DNA of 64,000 nucleotides, taken from Sphingomonas tagetis. Its GTDB lineage: Bacteria > Pseudomonadota > Alphaproteobacteria > Sphingomonadales > Sphingomonadaceae. The notes under the pieces were generated by a model. That model saw only the letters and a program-made list of their open reading frames with translations. It did not search any database and had not been told where the DNA came from. Numbering within the stretch: position 1 is the stretch's first letter; every line of letters begins with the position of its first letter. A program made the translations under genes and the position numbers. The stretch lies in NCBI RefSeq assembly GCF_024211275.1, contig NZ_JAMLDX010000003.1, forward strand, positions 186,001 through 250,000, written 5' to 3'. Shown one piece after another: positions 49,894 to 57,870 of the stretch.

Positions 49894-50391
49894 CCGGAAG
49901 CGGCCGTCGGGGCTGACATAGCGCAGCGTGACCGAAGCGGCCGGGCCGTCCTTCACCGACACGATCTCCCACAGCACCTTGTCGAAGCCGGTGGTGCCGC
50001 CGTGCAGCGCGTTCTTTCCGTTGTTGATCGGCGTCTGATAGGTCTTGCCGTCCAGCGTGAAGCGGCCGCCCGCGAGACGGTTGGCGAAGCGGCCGACGGT
50101 GGTGCCGAAATATTGCGGCTTTTCCAGATAGTCGCGGATATTGTCGTAACCGAGCGCGACGTCGGCGCGCTTGCCGGTGCGATCGGGCATCACCACCGAC
50201 TGCAGCGTCGCGCCCCAGGCGATGACGGTGGCGGTGACGCCGCGCCCGTTGGCAAGCGTGACCGCACCGACATTGCGGCCATCCTGCAGCTTGCCGAAGA
50301 CCGACCTTTTGGCGGTCGCCGCCTCGGCGCTTCCCGCCGCGATGCAGGCCGCCGCAGCCGCCGTCAAAAACAGTGCCTTGTTGCTCGCCAT
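49894..50391 (-). pseudogene. 3'-truncated aldose 1-epimerase (mutarotase) gene
   Basis: From ATG 50391 a signal peptide (ALFLTAAAAACIAAGSAEA) leads into a GalM-type mutarotase: GVTATVIAWGATLQSV, FGTTVGRFANRLAGGRF and NALHGGTTGFDKVLWE. At TLRYVSPDGRF the homology stops exactly where the convergent GntR gene ends; only 166 codons of an expected 350-390 remain, and the frame runs on into GntR antisense. The catalytic His and Glu of the C-terminal half are gone. A deletion that removed everything between here and the GntR stop explains it. Confidence 0.8.
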
Positions 50392-50404
50392 CGAACGCTC
50401 TCCT

Positions 50405-51258
50405 CTATCCGCCATATTTTCCGGTGCCCGGCCACGGCAACCGGGATCGATTTCGAACAGGGCGCCGCCGTGCGGCTCGTCCACGCCTTCGCCCGCCGAA
50501 GTGACGAACATGCGGTCGAGACCGGGGCCGGCGAAGGTACAGCTGGTGATCTGGCTGGCGGGCAACGCGATCGAACGGTCGCGGATACCCTCCGGCGTGA
50601 ATCGCGTGACGCAGCCCGCGCCCCAGCAGGCGACCCACAGCCCGCCCTGCGCGTCGAAGGTCATGCCGTCGGGATTGCCCCAATCGGCCTCGAACATGAT
50701 GAATGGCTGGCGCTGGCCGAGGCTGCCGTCGTCATTGACGTCGAAGCGGAAGATCGTCGCAAGCGCCGTATCGGTGTGCAGCAGGAAGCGGGCTTGCGGG
50801 TCGATCGCGGGGCCGTTGGCGATCGTATAGGGGCCATCGGCATGGACGATCAGCCCATCGGGGTCGATGCGAAAGAAGGCGCCGCTTGGCCGGTCGCAGC
50901 TTGCCGGCATCGTCCCTGCCCAGATGCGGCCGAGCGAGTCGGCCTTGGCGTCGTTGAGGCGGTTGCCGGCGATGCCGCGATCGACCGATCCGATCGGCGC
51001 GCGGCGGTTCGCGGGCAGGTCCAGCCGAACGATGTCGAGCCCGATCCCGGCGACGAAGCCGCCACGCTCGCGTTCGATGATCCACGCGGCATAGTCGGGC
51101 TGTTCGAAGCTTTCGACCTGGCTGTCCGCCAGCGACAGGCGGTTGATGCGGTGATCGAGAATGTCGACCCAATAGAGCGCATCGTCGCGCGCCGACCAGA
51201 GCGGACCTTCGCCCAGCCGGTCGCCGCGCTCGCGCTCGATCACGCGCACGTCAGCCAT
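50405..51258 (-). pseudogene. SMP-30/gluconolactonase-family sugar lactonase with a C-terminal frameshift
   Basis: From ATG 51258 (overlapping the dehydratase stop) the six-bladed propeller is complete: LGEGPLWSARDDALYWVDI, NDAKADSLGRIWAGTM, GNPDGMTFDAQGGLWVACWG, FVTSAGEGVDEP and LFEIDPGCRG. After CRG the frame misses its stop and enters the mutarotase start. In the neighbouring frame the sequence reads PGTGKYGG and stops at 50405-50407, a normal ending for the family. The span is 854 bases, one short of a whole number of codons, and the slip lies in the C/G run near 50427-50433. The frameshifted product would be fused to the mutarotase relic and may still fold. It would hydrolyse galactono- or arabinono-lactone. 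Confidence 0.75.
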
Positions 51259-53063
51259 CAATGGCTGTCCCGCGGCAGCCCCTGAGTCTGGGCGATGCGC
51301 TGATATTTGACGGCCAGCTCGATCACCGCGCCGCCATCGAACTGGCCGGTGATGGTGCGGTGGATTTCCTGCCACGGCGTCTGCGAGGCCGGGACATAAT
51401 CGGGCGAGCCGGCCAGCTCAGCGCGCCGCCGTGCCAGCTCAGCCTCATCGACCAGCATGTCGGCGCTGCGCCGGGCGAGATCGATGCGGATGCGGTCGCC
51501 GGTGCGGACCAGCGAAAGCCCGCCGCCGACCGCGGCCTCGGGCGCCGCGTTGAGGATCGACGGGCTGCCGCTGGTGCCGGACTGGCGGCCGTCGCCAAGG
51601 CAGGGCAGCGCGTTGACGCCGGCCTGGATCAGCGCGACGGGCGGGCGCATGTTGACGACTTCGGCACCGCCCGGATAGCCGATCGGGCCGGTGCCGCGCA
51701 TGATCAGGATCGAGTGTTCGTCAGCGCCGAGCGCGGGATCGTCGATGCGCGCATGATAATCCTCGGGGCCGTCGAAGACGATCGCATTGCCCTCGAACGC
51801 ATCGGGGTCTGCCGGATTGCTGAGATAGCGGTCGCGGAATTCGGGCGAGATCACGCTGAGCTTCATCACGGCATTGTCGAACAGATTGCCCGACAGGACG
51901 GTGAGGCCGGCGGACGGCTTGAGCGGATCGGCCAGCGGGCGGATCACATCGGCATCCTGCGTCGCCGCGCCGCCGACATTCTCGGTGACGGTCTTGCCGT
52001 TCGCACCCGTCACCGTGCCGTCGAGCAGGCCTGCGTCGAGCAATTGCCCCATCACCGCCGGCACGCCGCCGGCGCGGTAGAAGTCCTCGCCGAGATAAGT
52101 CCCGGCCGGCTGGAGATTGACGATCAGCGGCACCCCGGCGCCGTGCGATTCCCAATCCTGAAGGGTCAGTTCGACACCGATGTGACGCGCGATCGCGTTG
52201 AGGTGGATCGGCGCGTTGGTCGATCCGCCGATGGCCGAATTGACGCGGATCGCATTGAGGAACGCCGCGCGCGTCATGATGTCCGACGGCTTGCGGTCGG
52301 TCTGGACCATCTCGACGATCTGGAGCCCCGTGCGATAGGCATTTTCCTGGCGGTCGCGATAGGGCGCGGGGATCGCTGCCGACCCCGGCAACGACATGCC
52401 GAGCGCCTCGCACAGCGAGTTCATCGTCGTCGCCGTGCCCATCGTGTTGCACCAGCCGGTCGAGGGTGCCGACGATGCAACCAATTCGATGAAGCCCTTG
52501 TAATCGATCTCGCCGGCGGCGAGCATCTCGCGTGCCTTCCACACGATCGTGCCAGAGCCTGTGCGCTCGCCCTTGAACCAGCCGTTGAGCATCGGGCCGA
52601 CCGACAGCGCGATCGCGGGGATGTTCACGGTCGCGGCCGCCATCAGGCAGGCTGGCGTGGTCTTGTCGCAGCCGATCGTCAGCACCACGCCGTCCATGGG
52701 ATAGCCGTAAAGCGACTCGACCAGGCTCAGATAGGAGAGGTTACGGTCGAGGCCCGCGGTCGGGCGCTTGCCCGTCTCCTGAATCGGGTGCACCGGAAAT
52801 TCGATCGCGATGCCGCCTGCGTCGCGAATGCCATCGCGCACGCGCTTGGCGAGCTCGATATGATGCCGGTTGCAGGGAACGAGGTCGCTGCCGGTCTGGG
52901 CGATGCCGATGATCGGGCGGCCCGATTGCAGTTCTTCCAGGCTGATCCCGTAGTTGAGATAGCGTTCGACATAGAGCGCGGTCATGTCGGGCTTGTCGGG
53001 GTCGTCGAACCACGCGCGCGAACGCAACTCCCGTGGCCCATTGCTTCCCTGCCCCAAAATCAC
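51258..53063 (-). CDS. IlvD/Edd-family sugar-acid dehydratase
   Basis: 601 residues from GTG 53063 (GAGAGGAA upstream; a slightly later start is possible). Iron-sulfur ligands lie in [10 protein letters not shown] and GWCNTMGTA, and the family segments [14 protein letters not shown] and GCRG-like [11 protein letters not shown] are present. The length and [26 protein letters not shown] match the pentonate/hexonate dehydratases (arabonate, xylonate, galactonate) rather than the IlvD of branched-chain synthesis. With the lactonase (1-base overlap) and the divergent dehydrogenase it forms an oxidative sugar pathway. Confidence 0.87.
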   Translation of the reverse strand: MILGQGSNGPRELRSRAWFDDPDKPDMTALYVERYLNYGISLEELQSGRPIIGIAQTGSDLVPCNRHHIELAKRVRDGIRDAGGIAIEFPVHPIQETGKRPTAGLDRNLSYLSLVESLYGYPMDGVVLTIGCDKTTPACLMAAATVNIPAIALSVGPMLNGWFKGERTGSGTIVWKAREMLAAGEIDYKGFIELVASSAPSTGWCNTMGTATTMNSLCEALGMSLPGSAAIPAPYRDRQENAYRTGLQIVEMVQTDRKPSDIMTRAAFLNAIRVNSAIGGSTNAPIHLNAIARHIGVELTLQDWESHGAGVPLIVNLQPAGTYLGEDFYRAGGVPAVMGQLLDAGLLDGTVTGANGKTVTENVGGAATQDADVIRPLADPLKPSAGLTVLSGNLFDNAVMKLSVISPEFRDRYLSNPADPDAFEGNAIVFDGPEDYHARIDDPALGADEHSILIMRGTGPIGYPGGAEVVNMRPPVALIQAGVNALPCLGDGRQSGTSGSPSILNAAPEAAVGGGLSLVRTGDRIRIDLARRSADMLVDEAELARRRAELAGSPDYVPASQTPWQEIHRTITGQFDGGAVIELAVKYQRIAQTQGLPRDSH

Positions 53064-53180
53064 TTCCTCTCCGCTCGCCGAGTCCCCTTGCGGACTCGCA
53101 CCTTATGCCCTCACAGCATGCATTGATAATATGTTTGGCGGCGGATAGGAAGCATATATATCGTATAAAAGAGCGAATGG
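53064..53180. promoter_or_regulatory. Divergent promoter with a hairpin and an AT-rich TATCGTAT site
   Basis: TATCGTAT at 53159-53166, within a run of alternating A and T, matches the AT-rich sites near 45616, 49074 and 57681. It lies 15 bases before the plus-strand dehydrogenase and about 96 bases before the minus-strand dehydratase. A 7-bp inverted repeat, CGAGTCC/GGACTCG at 53079-53098, lies in the dehydratase leader. Confidence 0.5.
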
Positions 53181-54104
53181 ATGAACAGCATGAAACTCGG
53201 CCTCGTCGGCATCGGCAAAATCGCGCGCGATCAGCATGTCCCGGCATTGGCCCGGAGCATTGATTTCGACCTGTGCGCCGCGGCCAGCCGTCACAATCGG
53301 CTCGAGGGTGTCGACCATTATCCGAATGTCGAGGAGATGCTCGCCGCGCGGCCCGAACTGGACGCGGTGTCATTGTGCACGCCGCCCGACGGGCGATACG
53401 AGCAAGCGGCGGCAGTGCTCCGCGCGGGCAAGCATCTGATGCTCGAAAAGCCGCCAGCTGCAACGGTGTCGGAGATCGAGGCGCTCGCGCTGATGGCTGC
53501 GGCGAGCGGGGTGACGCTGTGCGCGACTTGGCATTCGCGCGAAGCCGCCGAGGTCGATGCGGCGCGTGACTGGCTGGCCGGCAAGCGGATCGCCGCGGTG
53601 CGCATCCGCTGGAAGGAAGACATTCGCCAATGGCATCCGGGGCAGGACTGGATCCTCGCCGCGGGCGGCTTCGGTGTGTTCGATCCCGGCATCAACGCGC
53701 TGTCGATCGCCACGCAAATCCTGCCCGATCCGCTGGTAGTGACCGGCGCGGTCCTGTCCGTCCCGACCAACCGCGTCAGCCCGATCGCCGCGTCGATCGC
53801 GTTGCGCACCGGCGACGCGCCGGTCGCCGCCGAGTTCGATTTCCTCCAGACCGGACAGCAGAGTTGGGATATCGAGGTCGATACCGATGCGGGCGTGTTG
53901 CGCCTGCGTGATGGCGGCAGCCGGCTCGAGCTGCCCGACGCGGCCCCGCTCGCCGGGCCGAATGAGGAATATGCGCGGCTCTACCGCCGCTTTGCCGAAC
54001 TGGTACGAGCGGGGGAAAGCGACGTCGATCTGCGGCCGCTGCAGCTCGTCGCCGACGCGTTTCTGGTGGGCGAGCGCAGGGTCGTCGAGCCGTTCGACTT
54101 CTGA
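53181..54104 (+). CDS. Gfo/Idh/MocA oxidoreductase, D-galactose/L-arabinose 1-dehydrogenase-like
   Basis: 307 residues (ATG 53181; ATG 53190 possible). N-terminal Rossmann motif LGLVGIGKIARDQHVPAL, catalytic EKPPAA, then ATWHSREA and RWKEDIRQWHPGQDWI. The last two motifs are the hallmark of the dehydrogenases that oxidise galactose or arabinose to the lactone. The product would be the substrate of the adjacent lactonase, then the dehydratase, DgoK and DgoA, completing a De Ley-Doudoroff route. It is divergent from the dehydratase and shares its AT-rich site. Confidence 0.87.
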   Translation: MNSMKLGLVGIGKIARDQHVPALARSIDFDLCAAASRHNRLEGVDHYPNVEEMLAARPELDAVSLCTPPDGRYEQAAAVLRAGKHLMLEKPPAATVSEIEALALMAAASGVTLCATWHSREAAEVDAARDWLAGKRIAAVRIRWKEDIRQWHPGQDWILAAGGFGVFDPGINALSIATQILPDPLVVTGAVLSVPTNRVSPIAASIALRTGDAPVAAEFDFLQTGQQSWDIEVDTDAGVLRLRDGGSRLELPDAAPLAGPNEEYARLYRRFAELVRAGESDVDLRPLQLVADAFLVGERRVVEPFDF

Positions 54105-54111
54105 CCGTGCC

Positions 54112-54303
54112 TCAACCGCGGATGATGCAGCGAAAGCCGATATGGCTGGTCGGGCTGTCGACCGCCTGGGGGTGGCGCGCGGCGGGCCGGTAGCGCTGGC
54201 AGTAATTGGGGGCGCAGAGATGCGATCCGCCCTTGATCACCTTGCGGCCGGTGCGCTGCGTGTCCGCGGGATGACCGCCGGCGCCCATGCGGTGGCGGCG
54301 CGC
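54112..54303 (-). pseudogene. C-terminal fragment of a formylglycine-generating enzyme (FGE/SUMF1-like)
   Basis: The minus strand reads [20 protein letters not shown] followed by [19 protein letters not shown] and a TGA at 54112-54114. This is the invariant C-terminal tail of FGE, including both active-site cysteine positions. Nothing upstream of about 54260 in this frame looks like FGE, and the fragment is cut at the stop codon of the GntR gene. It is a deletion relic. It implies that a sulfatase-maturation gene, and perhaps a sulfatase, once lay here. Confidence 0.8.
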
Positions 54304-55053
54304 TCAGACGGTGGTGCGCGCCACCACGCGCTTGCGCTGGGCGGCGAAATCGGCGCGGGCCTTTTCGATCATGTCCAGCTCGGTCGCGGCGAGCAGGTCG
54401 TCCGTCACCCGGCGCAAATGCGTGCGCATCGCCTCGCGAGCGCGCTGCGGATCGCGCGCGGCCAGCGCATCGACGATCGCCTGATGCTCGTCGACGCGAG
54501 GGGTGACGCCCTCGCGCCGCGCCTGCGCGAACATATGCGCGCAGAGCGGCGATTGCTCGCGGATGGTCCACAGCCGTTCGACCACCGACGCGACCACGCT
54601 GTTGCCGGTGGCCTCGGCGATGGCGAGGTGGAAGCGCTTGTCGGCCTCGAACGCGTTGGCCACGCTGCAGGGCCGCGCCATCTGGCGCAGCAATTGTCGC
54701 AGCTCACCCAGTTGCGCGTCGTCGATCGATGCTGCAGCCAGCGCGGCGGCTTCGCTCTCGAACATCGCCCGGGCCTCGATCAGCTCGAACGCGCCGACGT
54801 CGAGCTCGGCCTGAGGGTTGGCCGGGTCCGGCGAGGCGGCGCGGACATAGATGCCCGAACCCTTGCGGGCGCCGACCAGTCCGCGAATGTCGAGCGCGAT
54901 CATCGCTTCGCGGATCGTTGGCCGGCTGACGCTGAATTCGTCGGCCAGGTCGCGCTCGGCCGGCAGCCTGCTGCCGAGCGCATATTGCCCGGCGTCGATC
55001 CGCGCCGCGATGGTGTCGGCGATCCGCTGATACAGCTTCTGACTTCCGGTCAT
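54304..55053 (-). CDS. GntR/FadR-family regulator (UxuR/ExuR-like)
   Basis: 249 residues from ATG 55053. The N-terminal winged helix is KLYQRIADTIAARIDAGQYA, SRLPAERDLADEFSVSRPTI and REAMIALDIRGLV, followed by the FCD effector domain (DKRFHLAIAEATGN, DEHQAIVDAL with metal-binding His). It stands between a transporter relic and the dehydrogenase, near manD, so it probably senses a hexuronate or mannonate intermediate. A TTGGTCAGG site lies about 90 bases upstream. Confidence 0.88.
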   Translation of the reverse strand: MTGSQKLYQRIADTIAARIDAGQYALGSRLPAERDLADEFSVSRPTIREAMIALDIRGLVGARKGSGIYVRAASPDPANPQAELDVGAFELIEARAMFESEAAALAAASIDDAQLGELRQLLRQMARPCSVANAFEADKRFHLAIAEATGNSVVASVVERLWTIREQSPLCAHMFAQARREGVTPRVDEHQAIVDALAARDPQRAREAMRTHLRRVTDDLLAATELDMIEKARADFAAQRKRVVARTTV

Positions 55054-55143
55054 GCCGTTTCCTACCGAGTGAGCGATGCGGCGTCGAGAGCAGCCGCCGA
55101 TCCGCGGATTATTGGCAATGCCAAATTCGGCACGTTTTGATTT

Positions 55144-55152
55144 TTGGTCAGG
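55144..55152. promoter_or_regulatory. TTGGTCAGG site between the GntR gene and the transporter relic
   Basis: TTGGTCAGG sits in the imperfect palindrome TTTTGGTCAGGACAAAA (55143-55159). The same nonamer occurs in the manD promoter at 56639-56647 on the minus strand. FadR-type GntR operators contain TGGTC-like half sites, so this is a candidate operator of the 54304-55053 regulator. Confidence 0.45.
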
Positions 55153-55200
55153 ACAAAATGCAATGAAGCGATGGGTACAGCGCAAATCAAGGATCATGCA

Positions 55201-55380
55201 GTGATTAAACATTTGCGCTGTGGATCATCGGGCTCGTGACGCTCGGCACGATCCTCAACTATCTCGCCCGCTCGACGCTCTCGGTCGGCGCGCCGATGCT
55301 GAAAAGCGAGTTCGCGATATCGACTGAGCAATATAGCTGGTTCGTGCTGGCCTTTCAGGCGAGCTACACGGCGATAGGCC
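55201..55380 (+). pseudogene. N-terminal fragment of a hexuronate MFS transporter (ExuT-like)
   Basis: From GTG 55201 the sequence reads IKHLR; a missing G near 55220 (TGTGG for TGGTGG) then shifts the frame to WIIGLVTLGTILNYLARSTL, FAISTEQYSWFVLAFQASYT and AIG. This is the first two membrane helices of an ExuT-type transporter. Homology ends near 55380, 10 bases short of the manD stop codon. The gene is thus both frameshifted and truncated. The TTGGTCAGG site upstream is still present. Confidence 0.78.
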
Positions 55381-55391
55381 GGGCTGGCGGC

Positions 55392-56600
55392 TCACCAGTT
55401 CCACATCGTCCCGTCTTCGAGCCGCGCGACCGGCAGATAGGCGGGCTTGTAGGGATATTTGGCGGCCAGTTGTTCGTCTATATCGACGCCATGGCCGGGC
55501 GTCTCGCCGGCGAACAGATAGCCGTCCTCGAACCGGTAGTCGTGCGGGAAGACCGCGTCGGTCTCCTCGCTGTGGCGCATATATTCCTGGATGCCGAAAT
55601 TGGGCACCCAGGTGTCGAAGTGCAGCGCCGTGCCCATCGTCACCGGTGACAGATCGGTCGCGCCATGGCAGCCGGTGCGGATCTGATAGAGGCTTGCGAG
55701 GTCGGCGATGCGCTTGAGGTGGGTGACCCCGCCCGCGCCGACGATCGTCGAGCGGATATAGTCGATCAGCTGGTTCTGGATCAGGTCCTTGGCGTCCCAG
55801 ATCGTGTTGAAGATCTCGCCCACCGCCAGCGGCGTGACGGTGTGCTGGCGGATCAGCTTGAACGCTTCCTGATTCTCCGCAGGCGTCACGTCCTCCAGCC
55901 AGAACAGCTGATACGGCTCGAGCATCTTGCCGAGATTTGCGGCCTCCTGCGGCGTGTAGCGATGGTGCCCGTCGTGCAGCAGGTGATGGTCGAAGCCATA
56001 AGTGTCGCGCAGCTTCTCGAACAGCTTGGGCACATAGTTCAGCGCCTTGCGCGTGTCCCACCCGGTGACCGAGGGCAGCGCGGCATCGGCGGGTTCATAG
56101 TAAAGCTTGCCGCGGCCGACCCCATACGCATCCTTGATCCCCGGCACGCCGGTCTGCGCGCGGATCGCCTTGTAACCCATGTCGATATAGTGGCCGACCG
56201 CATCGACCGTCTCGCCAATATCGCTGCCATTGGCATGGCCATAGACCATCACGCCGTCGCGGCTGCGGCCGCCGAGCAGTTGATAGAGCGGCATGCCCGC
56301 CATCTTGGCCTTGATGTCCCACAGTGCGACGTCGACCGCGGCGATCGCCCGCATCGTCACCGGACCCCGCCGCCAATAGGCGCCGCGGTAGAGATACTGC
56401 CAGATATCCTCGATCCGCCGCGGGTCCATGCCGATCAGGCACGGCGCGACATGGTCCGCGAGATACGACACGATCGACAGTTCGCGGCCGTTCAGCGTTG
56501 CATCGCCGATGCCGTAAACGCCCTGATCGGTCTCGATCTTCAGCGTGACGAAATTGCGCCCGGGACACGTCACGATGACGCGGGCGGCGGTGATCTTCAT
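55392..56600 (-). CDS. manD: D-mannonate dehydratase, enolase superfamily (ManD)
   Basis: 402 residues from ATG 56600, exactly the length of characterised Novosphingobium ManD. Metal ligands D210, E236 and E262, and the catalytic R147, Y159 and H212 of the family are all conserved at the expected numbers. Signature stretches include [35 protein letters not shown] and [13 protein letters not shown]. It converts D-mannonate to 2-keto-3-deoxygluconate. No uxaC, uxuB or kdgK is in the window, so the rest of the hexuronate route lies elsewhere or is lost. Confidence 0.95.
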   Translation of the reverse strand: MKITAARVIVTCPGRNFVTLKIETDQGVYGIGDATLNGRELSIVSYLADHVAPCLIGMDPRRIEDIWQYLYRGAYWRRGPVTMRAIAAVDVALWDIKAKMAGMPLYQLLGGRSRDGVMVYGHANGSDIGETVDAVGHYIDMGYKAIRAQTGVPGIKDAYGVGRGKLYYEPADAALPSVTGWDTRKALNYVPKLFEKLRDTYGFDHHLLHDGHHRYTPQEAANLGKMLEPYQLFWLEDVTPAENQEAFKLIRQHTVTPLAVGEIFNTIWDAKDLIQNQLIDYIRSTIVGAGGVTHLKRIADLASLYQIRTGCHGATDLSPVTMGTALHFDTWVPNFGIQEYMRHSEETDAVFPHDYRFEDGYLFAGETPGHGVDIDEQLAAKYPYKPAYLPVARLEDGTMWNW

Positions 56601-56638
56601 GGCACTTCCTTTGTCGCTTGGCACCGTCGTAGCGATTG

Positions 56639-56663
56639 CCTGACCAATATCAACCAAAATGGT
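56639..56663 (-). promoter_or_regulatory. TTGGTCAGG site and ACCAAAATGGT palindrome upstream of manD
   Basis: On the minus strand TTGGTCAGG lies 39-47 bases before the manD ATG, at a promoter-like distance. Eleven bases further out ACCAAAATGGT (56653-56663) is a 4+3+4 palindrome. The nonamer is shared with the region upstream of the GntR gene at 55053, suggesting common control. Confidence 0.45.
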
Positions 56664-56698
56664 AAGGCCAATTTATCCGACTTATTCGGAGCGATGAG

Positions 56699-57643
56699 CT
56701 ACATGCCGTGCCGGCGCGCGAAACGCTCGAACAGCCCCGGCCATGGGTGATCCTTGCCCGCTTCCTCGAGCGGCAGGCTGTGGCCGCCCTTTTCGAAGAT
56801 ATGAAGCTCGGACGGGATCTTCGCGGCTTGCAGCGCGGCGAACATGATCAGGCTGTTGGCAGCACTGACAACCGGATCGTCGGCAGCATGCGCGACCAGC
56901 GTCGGCGGCATGTCCGATGGCAAGTCGCGCTCCGCCGAAAATCGCGCGACCCGCGCCGGTGTCACATCGCCGCCCAGTAGTTCGCGCTTGGAATGTGCAT
57001 GCGCGGAAGGCTCGGTCATGGTGATGACCGGGAAGAAGAGACCCGCAACGGTCGGCCGCGGGGTCTGCCGATCGGCGTCGTCGACGGGTTCGTAGGTCCT
57101 TTGCGAATGACGGCTCGCAAGCCGGGCCGTGAGATGGCCGCCCGCAGAGAAGCCGATCGCCGCGACCCGCTCGGGCGCGATGCGCCATTTCGCCGCACCG
57201 GCGCGGATCAAGCGCATTGCACGCTGCGCATCCTGCAGCGACACATCGGGTCCGGCGGCCCAGCCGTCGCGCGGCAGGCGATAGAGCAGTTCGAACACCG
57301 TGAAGCCGCGCGCGGCAAATGCCCAGGCTTGCGGCGATCCGGTCCGGCCGACGGCAACGCGCGCATAGCCGCCACCGGGGATCAGCAGGATCGCGCCGCC
57401 ATTGGACTGGCCGGGCGGAACGACGTTGAGCATCGGCGTCGCGACATGCGGCCAGGCGATATCGTCGGGCGGGCCGTCCGGCGAGCGCTTGACGAATTCG
57501 TCGCGAACGCGGATTCGCTCGCCACCGGGTGGCAGCGCCGGCCAGATCGGAAGCCGTTCGATCGCGGAACCTTGGGCGCGTAACGGCGCGGCCGCCGCCG
57601 CTGCTCCCGCTGCGATCACTGTGCGACGCGTCATCCTCGTCAT
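56699..57643 (-). CDS. Secreted alpha/beta hydrolase (acetyl-esterase-like) with Tat-type signal
   Basis: 314 residues from ATG 57643, with GGAG upstream. RMTRRTVIAAGAAAAAAPLRAQ is a twin-arginine-type signal. Oxyanion segment AILLIPGGGYARVAVG, nucleophile elbow GFSAGGH, acid in HAADDPVVS and catalytic His in EKGGHSLPLEE. It resembles sugar-acetyl esterases. It is related in layout to the two hydrolases at 13489 and 21633. An AT-rich TATCATAC site 38 bases upstream suggests membership in the sugar-acid regulon. Confidence 0.82.
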   Translation of the reverse strand: MTRMTRRTVIAAGAAAAAAPLRAQGSAIERLPIWPALPPGGERIRVRDEFVKRSPDGPPDDIAWPHVATPMLNVVPPGQSNGGAILLIPGGGYARVAVGRTGSPQAWAFAARGFTVFELLYRLPRDGWAAGPDVSLQDAQRAMRLIRAGAAKWRIAPERVAAIGFSAGGHLTARLASRHSQRTYEPVDDADRQTPRPTVAGLFFPVITMTEPSAHAHSKRELLGGDVTPARVARFSAERDLPSDMPPTLVAHAADDPVVSAANSLIMFAALQAAKIPSELHIFEKGGHSLPLEEAGKDHPWPGLFERFARRHGM

Positions 57644-57870
57644 GGTTACTCCACCCTCACATCTTCTACATTATATGAATTATCATACTTTAAATTTTGA
57701 GGTAGGTGGCTTTTGTCTGTTGAGTACCGCTCGTTCTAGTGCCGCAGCGGTGGCACCGCGCCACGTCAAACCGCTATACAGCGTCACGATCGAGGCATAT
57801 CCTCGCCTGCAACGAGGGCCTTGGCGGGCCGCAAGCGTTCGGCCCGTCTTCTCAATCGCGGGAGGGGCTT
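57644..57870. promoter_or_regulatory. Divergent promoter region, esterase / gdhA, with an AT-rich dyad
   Basis: TATGA-N4-TCATA (57674-57687) forms a perfect 5-bp dyad, and the core TATCATAC at 57681-57688 resembles the other three AT-rich sites. It is about 31 bases from the esterase start and 180 bases from gdhA, so it probably serves the esterase. The gdhA side holds no obvious site apart from GGGAGGGG before its GTG start. Confidence 0.5.

Noticed and set aside
49117-51258. A genuine SMP-30/mutarotase fusion protein
   Set aside because: The joined frame reads through the mutarotase signal peptide and continues into GntR antisense; a natural stop for the lactonase exists one frame over. 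It is better explained by a frameshift and a deletion.
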